This document shows positions 24,140 through 32,756 of a DNA stretch of 64,000 nucleotides, piece after piece. Origin of the DNA: Bacteroidota bacterium (GTDB lineage Bacteria; Bacteroidota; Ignavibacteria; UBA10030; UBA6906); assembly GCA_019637975.1 (NCBI GenBank), contig JAHBUR010000004.1, positions 96,209-160,208 of the forward strand, read 5' to 3'. Numbering within the stretch: position 1 is the first letter of the stretch; each line of letters opens with the position of its first letter. A model generated the notes under the pieces. That model ran no database searches, had not been told where the DNA came from, and saw nothing but the letters and a program-made list of their open reading frames with translations. Made by a program: the position numbers and the translations under genes.

Positions 24140-25426
24140 TTAGACTGTCCTTGGGTCTGTAATTGTTCCCGTTATCGCCGATGCCGCTGCTACTGCGGGC
24201 GAACAGAGATACACTTCGCCGGTCGGATTGCCCATTCTTCCCTTGAAGTTTCTGTTGGTGGTAGAAAGCGCAACCTCGTTATCGCCAAGCGCGCCTTCAT
24301 GCACGCCAAGGCACGGGCCGCAGCCGGGATTCATCACGACAGCGCCTGCGTTCATGAATTCCGAAATATAGCCTTTCCCCAATGCTTGTCGGTAGATCTT
24401 CGCCGAAGCAGGAAACACCAGCATGCGGACATTCTTCGCAACCTTCTTGCCGTGAAGAATTTTCGCCGCAATCTCCAGATCGTCAAGGCGGCCATTTGTG
24501 CATGAACCGATAACGATCTGGTTCACTTTCACGGTGTTGATCTTGTCAATGGGTTTCACATTGTCAACTGTATGCGGGCATGCAATCTGCGGCTTCAAAT
24601 CCGATACATCAATATTGATGATCTTTTCATACTGTGCGCTCGCATCCGGTTGCACGAGCTCGACGTCATTCGTTACTCCGGCCTCATGACGCAAATAGCG
24701 GAGGGTTTCATCATCGCCGGGAACAATGCCCGATGTCGCTCCGGCTTCAACAGACATGTTGCACAACACGAGCCTGCCGGATGTCGGCATGGCATCAATC
24801 GTCTCGCCGCCGAACTCAATCACCTTGAAGTTTGCCCCTTCCGCCCCGATCTTTCCGATCAAATGCAGAATCAAGTCTTTGGCGCTGACGAACTCGGGAA
24901 AATGTCCCGTCACGTTCACGCGTATCGTCGCGGGCACCTCGACATTCAGCACCGTGCCGAGCGCCCACACGCTCGCCATTTCCGTTGCGCCAATGCCGAA
25001 CGCAAACGCGCCAAGCGCGCCGTGACTCGTCGTGTGCGAGTCCGTTCCGACAACAACATAGCCCGGACGAACATAGCCGTTTTCCGGAAGGATCTGATGA
25101 CAAATCCCGCCGACATCGCCGCGAATATCGTGGAACTTGCGGATCGCGTACGATGCAACAAAGTCACGGATCTTCTTCTGGTTCGTTGCCGTCTTGGGAG
25201 ATTCGGCGGGCACGCGGTGATCGAAAATGATCGCGACCCTGTCATGATCCCAGACTTTCGGTTGACGATCGGTTCCTTTGTAGATTTCCAAGAATTGGTT
25301 GATAACCAGCGCTGCATTTTCGTGCGACATCGCCAAATCAACTTTCGGCTCGACAACTTCTCCCACTTTCACCGATGCGCGCCCCGTTGCTTTCGCCAGA
25401 ATTTTCTCTACGACAGTCATTCCCAT
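24140..25426 (-). CDS. LeuC-like large subunit of an aconitase-family hydro-lyase
   Basis: A 428-residue Fe-S subunit of the isopropylmalate dehydratase/homoaconitase family (short, archaeal-type class). The three cluster cysteines are in VIGSCTNGRLDD and NPGCGPCLGVHEGAL. GTDSHTTSHGALGAFAFGIG and AMSHENAALVINQF are also diagnostic. It isomerises a hydroxy-diacid by dehydration and rehydration. With the small subunit, a class III CoA-transferase, an HMG-CoA-lyase-like and an isocitrate/isopropylmalate-dehydrogenase-like gene, it makes an operon. Candidate substrates are citramalate/methylmalate, isocitrate or isopropylmalate. The first ATG is 4 bases past a GAGGA site; the second ATG (25420) is also possible. 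Confidence 0.87.
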   Translation of the reverse strand: MGMTVVEKILAKATGRASVKVGEVVEPKVDLAMSHENAALVINQFLEIYKGTDRQPKVWDHDRVAIIFDHRVPAESPKTATNQKKIRDFVASYAIRKFHDIRGDVGGICHQILPENGYVRPGYVVVGTDSHTTSHGALGAFAFGIGATEMASVWALGTVLNVEVPATIRVNVTGHFPEFVSAKDLILHLIGKIGAEGANFKVIEFGGETIDAMPTSGRLVLCNMSVEAGATSGIVPGDDETLRYLRHEAGVTNDVELVQPDASAQYEKIINIDVSDLKPQIACPHTVDNVKPIDKINTVKVNQIVIGSCTNGRLDDLEIAAKILHGKKVAKNVRMLVFPASAKIYRQALGKGYISEFMNAGAVVMNPGCGPCLGVHEGALGDNEVALSTTNRNFKGRMGNPTGEVYLCSPAVAAASAITGTITDPRTV

Positions 25427-25461
25427 AGAATCCTCATTCGTATCAATAGATCATGTTTGAC

Positions 25462-26667
25462 TCACACCACCCCTTGTTGTTTCAACGCTTCAATCTTCTC
25501 ACTTGAATATCCGATCTCACGCAAAATCTCATCGGTATGCTCGCCGAGTGTGGGCGGCGGGCATTCGACTTTGCCGGGCGTCTTTTCGAATTTCGCCGTC
25601 AAATTGAACAGCTTCAGTTCTCCAATTCCTTCAGCAGGAATTGTCGCAATCGTCTCACGATGCTTGATCTGCGGCTGCTCAAGCGCATCCTGCAGGCTCA
25701 GAATCTCGCCTGATGGCACACCGCGTTTGTTCAGCACTTCAACCCACCATTTAGTCGGACGCTCTTTTAGCTTCGCTTCGAGCAGCGGCGTCAACTCTTT
25801 TCTATTCTTCTTTCGGACATCACGCTTTTGAAACCGTGGATCGGTTTTTAGTTCCGGCACGCCGAGTTCTTCTGCAACGGCTTCCCATTGTTCCTGCTTG
25901 TTGGCGGCAATGTTGATGTAGCCATCTTGCGTCACAAACACGCCGGACGGCGCGGCAGTGAAGTTGTCGTTGCCCATAAGCACAGGCGGCTGTTTGCCGA
26001 TGAGCCAGTTTGCCGCAACCCAGCCCATCAGCGGCATGATCGAATCGAGCAACGCGATGTCAATGAATTGTCCCTCGCCCGTTCGCTCGCGATAAAACAG
26101 CGCGGCCATGATTGCAAAGGCAGCGTTTAATCCACCGACCGTGTCGCAAACAGGGAAGCCCGCACGCAACGGATTCAGCCGTTCGTCGCCGTTGATGGCC
26201 ATCTCACCGCTGAGGCCCTGAATGATCTGATCGTACGCGGGCTTCATGGCATCGGGACCTGTTTTGCCGAAACCCGATATGCCGCAGTAGATGATTTTCG
26301 GATTGACGTTCTTCAGCACGTCGTAGCCGACGCCGAGCCGATCCATCACATCGGGACGGAAATTTTCGACGACGACATCGGCTGTTTTCACGAGCTTCAG
26401 GAAAATGTCCTTCGCTTCTTCTTGTTTGAGATTGAGAGTAAGAGATTTCTTGTTCGCGTTCTGTGCAAGAAAACTCGTTCCCATCAGCTTCTCGTTCAAC
26501 TCCGGAACGTTGCCGAGCTTCCGGGCAAGATCGCCATCCTTCGGATTTTCGATTTTAATGACTTCGGCGCCGAGCAACGACAGATGCAGCGTCGCAAACG
26601 GTCCGGAGAGGACGTTCGTGAGGTCGAGGACTCGTATTCCTGAGAGAAGTTTTTGATCAGATTTCAT
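25462..26667 (-). CDS. CaiB/BaiF class III CoA-transferase
   Basis: A 401-residue class III CoA-transferase, which moves CoA between carboxylic acids via an aspartyl intermediate. It opens with LLSGIRVLDLTNVLSGPFAT and contains VVVENFRPDVMDRLG; the conserved catalytic Asp is likely in GEGQFIDIALLDS. I start at the ATG at 26667 because the open frame upstream runs into the lipoprotein gene. Family members include formyl-CoA, carnitine and succinyl-CoA:citramalate transferases. Adjacency to an HMG-CoA-lyase-like gene recalls the Chloroflexus pair for R-citramalate activation and cleavage. The substrate is inferred, not shown. Confidence 0.87.
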   Translation of the reverse strand: MKSDQKLLSGIRVLDLTNVLSGPFATLHLSLLGAEVIKIENPKDGDLARKLGNVPELNEKLMGTSFLAQNANKKSLTLNLKQEEAKDIFLKLVKTADVVVENFRPDVMDRLGVGYDVLKNVNPKIIYCGISGFGKTGPDAMKPAYDQIIQGLSGEMAINGDERLNPLRAGFPVCDTVGGLNAAFAIMAALFYRERTGEGQFIDIALLDSIMPLMGWVAANWLIGKQPPVLMGNDNFTAAPSGVFVTQDGYINIAANKQEQWEAVAEELGVPELKTDPRFQKRDVRKKNRKELTPLLEAKLKERPTKWWVEVLNKRGVPSGEILSLQDALEQPQIKHRETIATIPAEGIGELKLFNLTAKFEKTPGKVECPPPTLGEHTDEILREIGYSSEKIEALKQQGVV

Positions 26668-26692
26668 AGCACATTGTTGCTTGCGCGTCCAT

Positions 26693-27112
26693 TCAACGAT
26701 TGATACCTCCCAAGGCAAAACTCAACGTTCCGCTGAAACGCGAGAACCTCAGCTTGACAATTTTCGGGATACAGCCGAAGGAGAACGTCATCGCTTGATT
26801 GGTGTTGAACGTCAAATCCAACGTACGATACGAAATACTATCGGCTTGGATTTCAACTGAAGCGACACCCGAAGAATAGCCCGCTACTGCAAGACTGAAC
26901 GCAAGCGAATCACACGTAAACGAGAGCGGAACACTCTGCTCCAGTGTGAAGTTTTGCGCGCTCACGAAATAACTGAACCCGTTTGGTCCGCTCGAAAACG
27001 ACGGGTTGTTGAAGCTTCCCGGCTGCACAACTTCGTTCTTTGTGCATGAGAGGGAAAGCACTGTCATTCCGACAAATAGTAAGGCAAGGAGAGACTTTTT
27101 CAGAGGGGACAT
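26693..27112 (-). CDS. Small lipoprotein
   Basis: A 139-residue predicted lipoprotein with a signal sequence ending LSLSC (Cys near residue 23), then a beta-rich domain of about 110 residues (SVEIQADSISYRTLDLTFN). A perfect AGGAGGT site lies 5 bases before the ATG at 27112, whereas the longer frame overlaps the lyase gene. I do not recognise the family. It is embedded in a cytosolic-enzyme operon, directly after the lyase stop, which is unexpected for a lipoprotein. Confidence 0.7.
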   Translation of the reverse strand: MSPLKKSLLALLFVGMTVLSLSCTKNEVVQPGSFNNPSFSSGPNGFSYFVSAQNFTLEQSVPLSFTCDSLAFSLAVAGYSSGVASVEIQADSISYRTLDLTFNTNQAMTFSFGCIPKIVKLRFSRFSGTLSFALGGINR

Positions 27113-27113
27113 T

Positions 27114-28031
27114 TTACACCTCCTGAGTCCTTTGATGAATAATTCGACCAGTTCTATGCACCATTCCCGGCATCTCTCTTCCGAAAAAGAGTGCAATATC
27201 TGCTGCCGTAGTAATCAAATTGTCGAGAGAGAGATCGTCGCGCAGACCCATCTGGTGCAGCATGTGCACAAAGTCCTCTGTACACGTATTGCCACCTGCA
27301 ATTTTCGTGAACGGGCAGCCGCCGAGTCCCGCCACCGACGATTCGAACGACGTTACGCCGACCTTCATCGCCGCATAGCAGTTGGCAAGCGCAAGGCCGT
27401 ACGTGTTGTGAAAATGACAGGCGGCTTCAATGTTCTCGTCATATTCTAAAATTGCGCTGAACATCTTCTCCACGTGATCAGGCGTTGCGTGTCCGGCGGT
27501 GTCGGCAAGACTGATGTTGCGGAGTCCTGCTTCGAGATACTGTTCAACTATTTTCATCACCCGTTCCTGCGGCACATGTCCCTCGTAGCCGCAGCCGAAC
27601 GCAGACTGCACAGAAACCTGCACCTTTCTCCCCGAAGCTCCCGCCAGCTTCGCCATTTCAATGATGCGGCCCGTCGCTTCGGTAACAGACATTCCGGTGT
27701 TCTTCTTGCTATGTGTCTCGCTTGCCGAAACTCCCATGCAAATCATCTCGACGTCGCATTCAAGCGCCCGTTCCAACCCCTTCTCATTCAACACAAGGGC
27801 GGAGAGAATTGTATTAGCCGGCTTCTGTCCAAGGAAGTGACTGAACAGCTTATCCGTATCCGCCATTTGCAGTACTTTGTCTGCACGAACGAACGATCCG
27901 ACCTGAATGATGTCCACGCCCGATGCGATCAAACGCTCGATCCATTCAATTTTCTTCTCGAGCGGAACAACCTGCTTTTCCATCTGCAAGCCGTCCCGCA
28001 TTCCTACTTCATGTATGATGATGTCTTTCAT
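27114..28031 (-). CDS. HMG-CoA lyase-family enzyme
   Basis: A 305-residue TIM-barrel lyase of the HMG-CoA lyase branch of the DRE-TIM family. The start IIHEVGMRDGLQMEKQVV corresponds to the metal-binding EVGPRDGLQ of authentic lyases, with Met for Pro. ACHFHNTYGLALANC carries the metal histidines, and SSVAGLGGCPFTKIAGGN holds the catalytic Cys. The reaction is retro-aldol cleavage of a 3-hydroxy-3-methyl acyl-CoA: HMG-CoA in leucine breakdown, or citramalyl-CoA, which in Chloroflexus is cleaved by an enzyme of this family. No methylcrotonyl-CoA carboxylase is in view, and a CoA-transferase is. Hence I favour, without certainty, a citramalyl-CoA role. Confidence 0.85.
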   Translation of the reverse strand: MKDIIIHEVGMRDGLQMEKQVVPLEKKIEWIERLIASGVDIIQVGSFVRADKVLQMADTDKLFSHFLGQKPANTILSALVLNEKGLERALECDVEMICMGVSASETHSKKNTGMSVTEATGRIIEMAKLAGASGRKVQVSVQSAFGCGYEGHVPQERVMKIVEQYLEAGLRNISLADTAGHATPDHVEKMFSAILEYDENIEAACHFHNTYGLALANCYAAMKVGVTSFESSVAGLGGCPFTKIAGGNTCTEDFVHMLHQMGLRDDLSLDNLITTAADIALFFGREMPGMVHRTGRIIHQRTQEV

Positions 28032-28050
28032 GACACCTCCGCGTCAGAAT

Positions 28051-29175
28051 CTAATACGCTACATGCTGTGCGATGGCATTTGCCATATCGAGCGTCGAGC
28101 TTGTTCCGCCCATGTCGTACGTGCGGACTTTGCCCTCTTTGATTACCGATGCAGTTGCTTTCTCGATGCGTTCTGCTTTCTCCGTCTCGCCCAACCAATC
28201 GAGCATCATCTTCGCCGCGAGAATCGTGGCGATGGGATTCACTTTGTATTGTCCGGCGTACTTCGGTGCTGAACCGTGAGACGGTTCGAACACAGCAAGC
28301 TTCTCCCCGATATTTCCCGAACACCCGAACCCCAGGCCTCCGACCATTTGCGCGCCGAGATCGGAGATGATGTCGCCGTAGAGGTTTGGAGCGACAAGCA
28401 CATCATAGCTGTGCGGATTTTTCAGAAGCCACATGCAAATCGCATCAACGTTGGCATCGTCCATCTGGATTTCGGGAAAGTCCTTCGCCACCTTCTTTGC
28501 TTCTTCGAAGAAGAGTCCGTCCGTTGCGCGCACGACGTTCGCCTTGTGAACAACGGTGACTTTCTTCCGCCTGTGTTTCCGTGCAAAATCAAACGCCGCT
28601 CGAACGATCCGCTCCGAACCTTTTTGTGTGTTCACCTTGCAGGAGATTGCATAGTGGGTTAAGGGCAGATCGTTGAACGGCGCAAATGGTTTTGAGATTC
28701 TTGCAAGAACATCGGCAAGTTCCTGCGGCACGGGACTGAATTCCACTCCGGCATAGAGATCTTCCGTGTTCTCGCGGAATACAACAATATCAATTCCTTC
28801 TCTGAAATTGAGAGGATTGCCCGCGTATGCTTTGCAGGGACGCAAACATGTGTAGAGATCGAACAGCTGTCGCATGCGGACGATGGGCGAACGGTAGGTT
28901 AATCCCTTCCCTTTCAATTCGGGGACGAGTTCCTGCTCGGCGGCTTTCACCGGTTTGGAAGTGATCGCGCCGAACATCGCTGCATCAACGTTCTTCAGCA
29001 AATCGACTGTTCTTTGCGGAAAGGCATCGCCTTCTTTGCACCAAAACTCCCAGCCGATATCGCCGTGGATGTAGTTCACGTCGATCTTGACAGCATCCAA
29101 CACGATTTTCGTTGCGTCCATGACATCCTTCCCGATACCATCGCCGGGAAGCCATGCGATATTGTATTTTGCCAT
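28051..29175 (-). CDS. Isocitrate/isopropylmalate dehydrogenase-family enzyme
   Basis: A 374-residue NAD(P)-dependent beta-decarboxylating dehydrogenase. Motifs: GDGIGKDVM, VFRENTEDLYAGVE (the substrate-loop region, closest to NAD-isocitrate dehydrogenases), VVHKANVVRATDGLF with the catalytic Lys, LYGDIISDLGAQMVGGLG with metal Asp residues, and FEPSHGSAPKYAG. Members oxidise isocitrate, isopropylmalate, homoisocitrate, tartrate or 3-methylmalate. It heads the operon on the minus strand, followed by lyase, lipoprotein, CoA-transferase and LeuCD. Isocitrate is the conservative guess; 3-methylmalate to 2-oxobutyrate fits the rest of the operon. Confidence 0.88.
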   Translation of the reverse strand: MAKYNIAWLPGDGIGKDVMDATKIVLDAVKIDVNYIHGDIGWEFWCKEGDAFPQRTVDLLKNVDAAMFGAITSKPVKAAEQELVPELKGKGLTYRSPIVRMRQLFDLYTCLRPCKAYAGNPLNFREGIDIVVFRENTEDLYAGVEFSPVPQELADVLARISKPFAPFNDLPLTHYAISCKVNTQKGSERIVRAAFDFARKHRRKKVTVVHKANVVRATDGLFFEEAKKVAKDFPEIQMDDANVDAICMWLLKNPHSYDVLVAPNLYGDIISDLGAQMVGGLGFGCSGNIGEKLAVFEPSHGSAPKYAGQYKVNPIATILAAKMMLDWLGETEKAERIEKATASVIKEGKVRTYDMGGTSSTLDMANAIAQHVAY

Positions 29176-29304
29176 GCAAATCCTCTTTCATTCAATAGTG
29201 TTCAGTATAGATAGTTCTACAGCGATGCACATCGCCACGATGGACGATGAGAATTCCCACGCCATCACGGCGATCAGCGATCGTAAATAAGGAACAGAAT
29301 ACTT

Positions 29305-29880
29305 CTACGCCTTCGCGGCCGAATGCGCCTTGTGTTCTTCCCACGAGTGAATCAGCGATTCGGCACCTTCAACGCCGAGGCCGATTCCCAACCCGATGAG
29401 AAGTCCGTCAACCCAGTTGTCGCGAAAGAGGGATGCCGGCAGCATTTCCACTCCGGTAAGTACCGCAACCAACAGTGTCAGCAACACAAACATGATGCTA
29501 TACACGAGGGCAACAACCGTGAATTTCGCCTGGCGGAAATGTGCGAGCTTGCGCTCGAACGTGAATGCGAGCGCAACAACAGGCATGTTCACCCCGAACG
29601 ACCAGACAAGCGCGTTCACCCACGGAAACCACGCCGTTCCGATGATGAATTGAACCGTACTCACAACGATCGCTGCGACCACCGTTTCCGAAACGTTGCG
29701 GACGTGATAGAATGCAAAAATGAATGAGCCGCTCAACCCGAACGAGAAGAACGCAAACGCCACGGATTCCGGTTTCATGACGCTCCCGCCATAGAAAATC
29801 AATCCCACAGCAACACTCGCGGCAGTTCCTGCAAACGTGATAAGAAAGAGCCTAAAGATTTGTGTCCAGTTTAGTTTCAT
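29305..29880 (-). CDS. Multi-pass membrane protein of unknown function
   Basis: A 191-residue integral membrane protein with about six hydrophobic segments. Examples are FRLFLITFAGTAASVAVGLI, VVAAIVVSTVQFIIGTAWF and TVVALVYSIMFVLLTLLVAV. A glycine-rich stretch (LLIGLGIGLGVEGAESLI) precedes a short charged C-terminus. An AGGAGG site lies 5 bases before the ATG. I do not recognise a family. It lies between the dehydrogenase operon and the half-ferritin genes on the same strand. Confidence 0.7.
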   Translation of the reverse strand: MKLNWTQIFRLFLITFAGTAASVAVGLIFYGGSVMKPESVAFAFFSFGLSGSFIFAFYHVRNVSETVVAAIVVSTVQFIIGTAWFPWVNALVWSFGVNMPVVALAFTFERKLAHFRQAKFTVVALVYSIMFVLLTLLVAVLTGVEMLPASLFRDNWVDGLLIGLGIGLGVEGAESLIHSWEEHKAHSAAKA

Positions 29881-30012
29881 ATCAGCCTCCTGTGAAAGAG
29901 TTGATTACTCCTGTATGCACAGCACGCAAGCGATGTGGAGTAGTGCCGCTTGCGCTTGTCGAGATGGAACTCACCTCCTTGCGAGTTCGTTACGAGTTCC
30001 GTTTCTACGGTC

Positions 30013-30264
30013 TCAATCCGCCATGCCGGCTTCTTCCTGCCGTTCGATGCGGAGTTCCTCCAATTCCTTCCGCAACGCATCCGCATGACCTTGTTCCATT
30101 TCGGAGAGTTGCAGCAGCATCTCCCGCGTGTGCGGATTGCCGGCCAGTGCGGCGGCATTTTTATAGTAGTCTCGCGCGTACTCTTCATCTGCTATTGCGA
30201 ATTCGAAGATTTCCTCCAACGTCGCTTCTTTCCAATCTATGTCGTCATGTCGCTGATGCGTCAT
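30013..30264 (-). CDS. Half-ferritin-like two-helix protein
   Basis: An 83-residue protein predicted as two long helices: EEIFEFAIADEEYARDYYKN and REMLLQLSEMEQGHADALRK. The E-E-x-x-A-x-x-Y pattern plus ExxH is one half of the di-iron site of ferritin-like proteins. Two chains would have to pair to build a full site, as encapsulated ferritins do. No encapsulin shell gene is in the window. It is encoded 15 bases downstream of a second half-ferritin (30280-30528). Rubrerythrin-like peroxide handling or iron storage are both possible. Confidence 0.65.
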   Translation of the reverse strand: MTHQRHDDIDWKEATLEEIFEFAIADEEYARDYYKNAAALAGNPHTREMLLQLSEMEQGHADALRKELEELRIERQEEAGMAD

Positions 30265-30279
30265 GCTTGCCTCCGTTTG

Positions 30280-30528
30280 TCAGGTGAAGCTGTCCGTTAT
30301 GCGGTCAATCGCATCGAACTTCGCTGCAAGAATCGATCGTTTTTCCTGAAGCAAACGCAGCGAATGCTCTCTGTCCTTGATCATGTCCTCAAGCAGGACG
30401 CGTACATCGGGGTAGTCGCAGTTCTCGGCAAAGCGTCTGTATTCTTTGATCGCTTCCTTCTCGCGATGCTCGGCGACTTCCAGCGCGCTGCAAAGCCCTT
30501 TGCACGAGTGAACGCAGGTCATGTTCAT
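30280..30528 (-). CDS. Half-ferritin-like protein with N-terminal cysteines
   Basis: An 82-residue two-helix protein. The helices (ALEVAEHREKEAIKEYRRFA and DVRVLLEDMIKDREHSLRLL) carry the same E...E..Y / D.EH pattern as its neighbour at 30013-30264. An N-terminal CVHSCKGLC could bind metal. Two different half-ferritins in tandem suggests a heteromeric di-iron assembly, although each could form its own homodimer. A heptamer repeat pair (30545-30611) lies directly upstream. No function is established. Confidence 0.62.
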   Translation of the reverse strand: MNMTCVHSCKGLCSALEVAEHREKEAIKEYRRFAENCDYPDVRVLLEDMIKDREHSLRLLQEKRSILAAKFDAIDRITDSFT

Positions 30529-30544
30529 GATTCATCCTCAGTTA

Positions 30545-30611
30545 TGATTACGAATTGGAGATTACAGATTACCGTGGGAGAACCTCCGCAGTAATCCGTA
30601 ATCAGTAATCT
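30545..30611. repeat. Heptamer repeat array with inverted arms
   Basis: Left arm units GATTACA, GATTACC (30569-30582) after GATTACG. The right arm, GTAATCC, GTAATCA, GTAATCT (30591-30611), is their reverse complement. The arms can fold into a hairpin around GTGGGAG/CCTCCGC, in the gap between the oxidoreductase gamma gene and the half-ferritin pair. Confidence 0.65.
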
Positions 30612-30614
30612 TAT

Positions 30615-31163
30615 CTATACTTCAACATTCGCCACCAACTCCTGTCCGCGGCGCAACGCTTGCTCATTCAGCGGCAGCAAGTGATGATAGCGTTCGGGCA
30701 ACACCTTCTTCAGCGCCGCCATAACGGAATCCAACGCAACGACGTCTTTTCGAGCGAGGAAAGCGCCGAGCACGATCATATTCATGATTTTCGAATTCTT
30801 CATGTTCGATGCTTCTTCACTTGCCGCTATCGGCTGCACGTCGATATCCGTACGAGTCGGCGGATTGATAATGTTGGTGGATTCGTAGATCAGCAGGCCG
30901 CCGGGTTTTACCGCCTTCTCGAACTTGTCGAGCGAGGGTTGGTTCAGCGCGACGACAGTGTCAAACGTCGTGATGATCGGCGAGCTGATGCGCTTATCCG
31001 ATACAATCACGATGCAGTTCGCCGTTCCGCCCCGCATTTCGGGTCCATACGACGGCATCCAGCTGATTTCTTTCTTTTCAATCATAGCGGCATAACCGAG
31101 CGTCATCCCCATCGAGAGGACGCCCTGTCCGCCGAAGCCTGCGATAAGTAGTTCGTGTGTCAT
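30615..31163 (-). CDS. 2-oxoacid:ferredoxin oxidoreductase gamma subunit
   Basis: A 182-residue gamma-type subunit of the 2-oxoacid:ferredoxin oxidoreductase family. Typical segments are [40 protein letters not shown] and [20 protein letters not shown]. The fold helps bind CoA and dimerise the complex. Alpha and beta partners are at 32757-33854 and 31973-32755, and a ferredoxin subunit at 34261-34539. Unusually, an outer-membrane-protein gene lies between it and beta. The complex converts a 2-oxoacid plus CoA to acyl-CoA and CO2, reducing ferredoxin reversibly. Confidence 0.9.
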   Translation of the reverse strand: MTHELLIAGFGGQGVLSMGMTLGYAAMIEKKEISWMPSYGPEMRGGTANCIVIVSDKRISSPIITTFDTVVALNQPSLDKFEKAVKPGGLLIYESTNIINPPTRTDIDVQPIAASEEASNMKNSKIMNMIVLGAFLARKDVVALDSVMAALKKVLPERYHHLLPLNEQALRRGQELVANVEV

Positions 31164-31181
31164 TCTTTTCCTGTATTCATA

Positions 31182-31916
31182 TTAGAAATAAATACTCAAG
31201 CCGAATTTGACGGCGTTGCCGCTAATCTGCCATCCCTTTGAGGTTCTTTCGAACTTGAAATCATAAAACGTGTTCGTGGAGTTCTTCGACTTTTCCGACA
31301 CTGTCTCCGTGGAATACCTGACGGACAAACCGTACTCCGCATGAAGCGAGAACCGCGTTGAAGCAAACCATTCAGCTCCAATGAGCCCTGAAGCTCCGAA
31401 AGACCATGTTGTGCCCTGCTGTTCAAATGTCCTTCCACTAGAAGCTGGATTAAGCAAATCCAGATCATCAATCTGACGAGTAGCCCTTGAATGCGATACC
31501 AAAGGTCCAAAACCAAAGTACAGATTCACCTCATCCTCCGGATTGGGATAAACATGATATTGTGCATCAATCTGAATGTTTTGGCCTGTTCTCGACGTGC
31601 CCGCAGTGTTTCCTCTATACATCGTATCAGCTGCGAAATAGCGATAGTCTACATCCTCCTTCGATCCATCAATTCCAATTGAAATTCCGAATCGAAGTGC
31701 GCTATTGGGACCTAACTGGCATTTCCCAGAAATGGCTGTGCCTTGGAACGACGTAAGGGTTAAGTTGTTGCTGATTTGAAACTGCAACGCCCAAGCCCCT
31801 TCCTTGAGCGAGTTGTGAGATTGAGTTTCCTCCGTCTGTGCAGAAACACGTACTGCGCCGAACGAGGCCGCAAGCATCACAACGAGGACGATATGCGAGT
31901 AGTGTTTGCGTAGCAT
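31182..31916 (-). CDS. Outer-membrane beta-barrel protein
   Basis: A 244-residue exported protein with a signal peptide (IVLVVMLAASFGAVRVSAQ) and alternating strand pattern (SALRFGISIGIDG, EVNLYFGFGPLVSHSRAT, RFSLHAEYGLSVRYST). It ends AVKFGLSIYF as BAM-inserted barrels do. An AAGGAG site 9 bases upstream fixes the ATG at 31916; the frame extends further but overlaps the beta subunit. It is placed inside the ferredoxin oxidoreductase operon, between the beta and gamma genes, with no obvious link to that enzyme. It could be an insertion that uses the operon promoter. Confidence 0.72.
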   Translation of the reverse strand: MLRKHYSHIVLVVMLAASFGAVRVSAQTEETQSHNSLKEGAWALQFQISNNLTLTSFQGTAISGKCQLGPNSALRFGISIGIDGSKEDVDYRYFAADTMYRGNTAGTSRTGQNIQIDAQYHVYPNPEDEVNLYFGFGPLVSHSRATRQIDDLDLLNPASSGRTFEQQGTTWSFGASGLIGAEWFASTRFSLHAEYGLSVRYSTETVSEKSKNSTNTFYDFKFERTSKGWQISGNAVKFGLSIYF

Positions 31917-31972
31917 GATTGAATTCTCCTTCTTCGTGTTGTCTCTCCGTTTGAATAGCGGTTGAAAGTTTT

Positions 31973-32755
31973 TTACTTCGGAACCTTGATTTCTCCGGGA
32001 GGATAGAGCGGGAACATATTCTCCTCCATCCACTTGTTTGCCTGCAACGGCGTCATCTTCCAGCCGCTCGGGCAGTTGGAAACGACTTCGATGAAGCAGG
32101 TTCCCTTCTTTTCTTTTTGATATTGGAATGCCTTCGTGATCGCCTTCTTCAGATAGCGAACGGCATTCGGTGTGTGAACGGAATTTCTGCTCACGTAGTA
32201 TGCGCCGGGAAGCGTTGCCACCATTTCGGTAATCTTCATCGGAAAGCCGGCAGTTTCCACCGTGCGTCCGGCGGGCGATGTTGTGGTTTTCATGTTCAGC
32301 AGCGTTGTCGGAGCCATTTGCCCGCCCGTCATGCCGTAAATCGCGTTGTTGATGAACACCACAAGAATATTCTCGCCACGGTTGACGGTGTGAATCGTCT
32401 CGGCAGTTCCAATCGCCGCAAGGTCCCCGTCGCCCTGATACGAGAAGACATATTTGTCAGGGAGAATGCGCTTGATTCCCGTCGCCACCGCCGATGCACG
32501 ACCGTGCGCGGCTTCCTGCATGTCAACGTTCATGTAGTGATAGGCAAAAACCGAGCAGCCTACCGGCGCAACGCCGATTGTCTGCTCCGCAATGCCGAGT
32601 TCATCAATCACTTCCATCAATACGCGATGGGCAACGCCGTGTCCGCAGCCGGGACAATAATGCAAACGCATGTCGGTAAGCGTGTCGGGTTTTTCGTACA
32701 CGCAATCCATGTTTGCGATTTCGGGTTCGATCAAATCGAGAGTTTCGAGTGACAT
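31973..32755 (-). CDS. 2-oxoacid:ferredoxin oxidoreductase beta subunit (TPP-binding)
   Basis: A 260-residue thiamine-pyrophosphate subunit. The Fe-S/TPP motif HYCPGCGHGVAHRVL, GVAPVGCSVFAYHY, and the TPP-Mg signature YQGDGDLAAIGTAE with NNAIYGMTGGQMAPTT are all present. It starts one base after the alpha stop, so the two are coupled. With alpha, gamma and a separate ferredoxin it forms the four-subunit VOR/KOR-type layout. Substrates of this branch include 2-oxoisovalerate, 2-oxobutyrate and 2-oxoglutarate. Confidence 0.93.
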   Translation of the reverse strand: MSLETLDLIEPEIANMDCVYEKPDTLTDMRLHYCPGCGHGVAHRVLMEVIDELGIAEQTIGVAPVGCSVFAYHYMNVDMQEAAHGRASAVATGIKRILPDKYVFSYQGDGDLAAIGTAETIHTVNRGENILVVFINNAIYGMTGGQMAPTTLLNMKTTTSPAGRTVETAGFPMKITEMVATLPGAYYVSRNSVHTPNAVRYLKKAITKAFQYQKEKKGTCFIEVVSNCPSGWKMTPLQANKWMEENMFPLYPPGEIKVPK

Positions 32756-32756
32756 A

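Noticed and set aside
28051-29175. Calling the dehydrogenase leuB of leucine synthesis
   Set aside because: The RENTEDLYAGVE loop is of the isocitrate type, and no leuA or other leucine-synthesis gene is adjacent.
29877-30012. A possible small gene after the half-ferritin, with an AAGGAGG-like stretch
   Set aside because: No ATG or GTG start stands at a suitable distance from that site and the translation is not protein-like.
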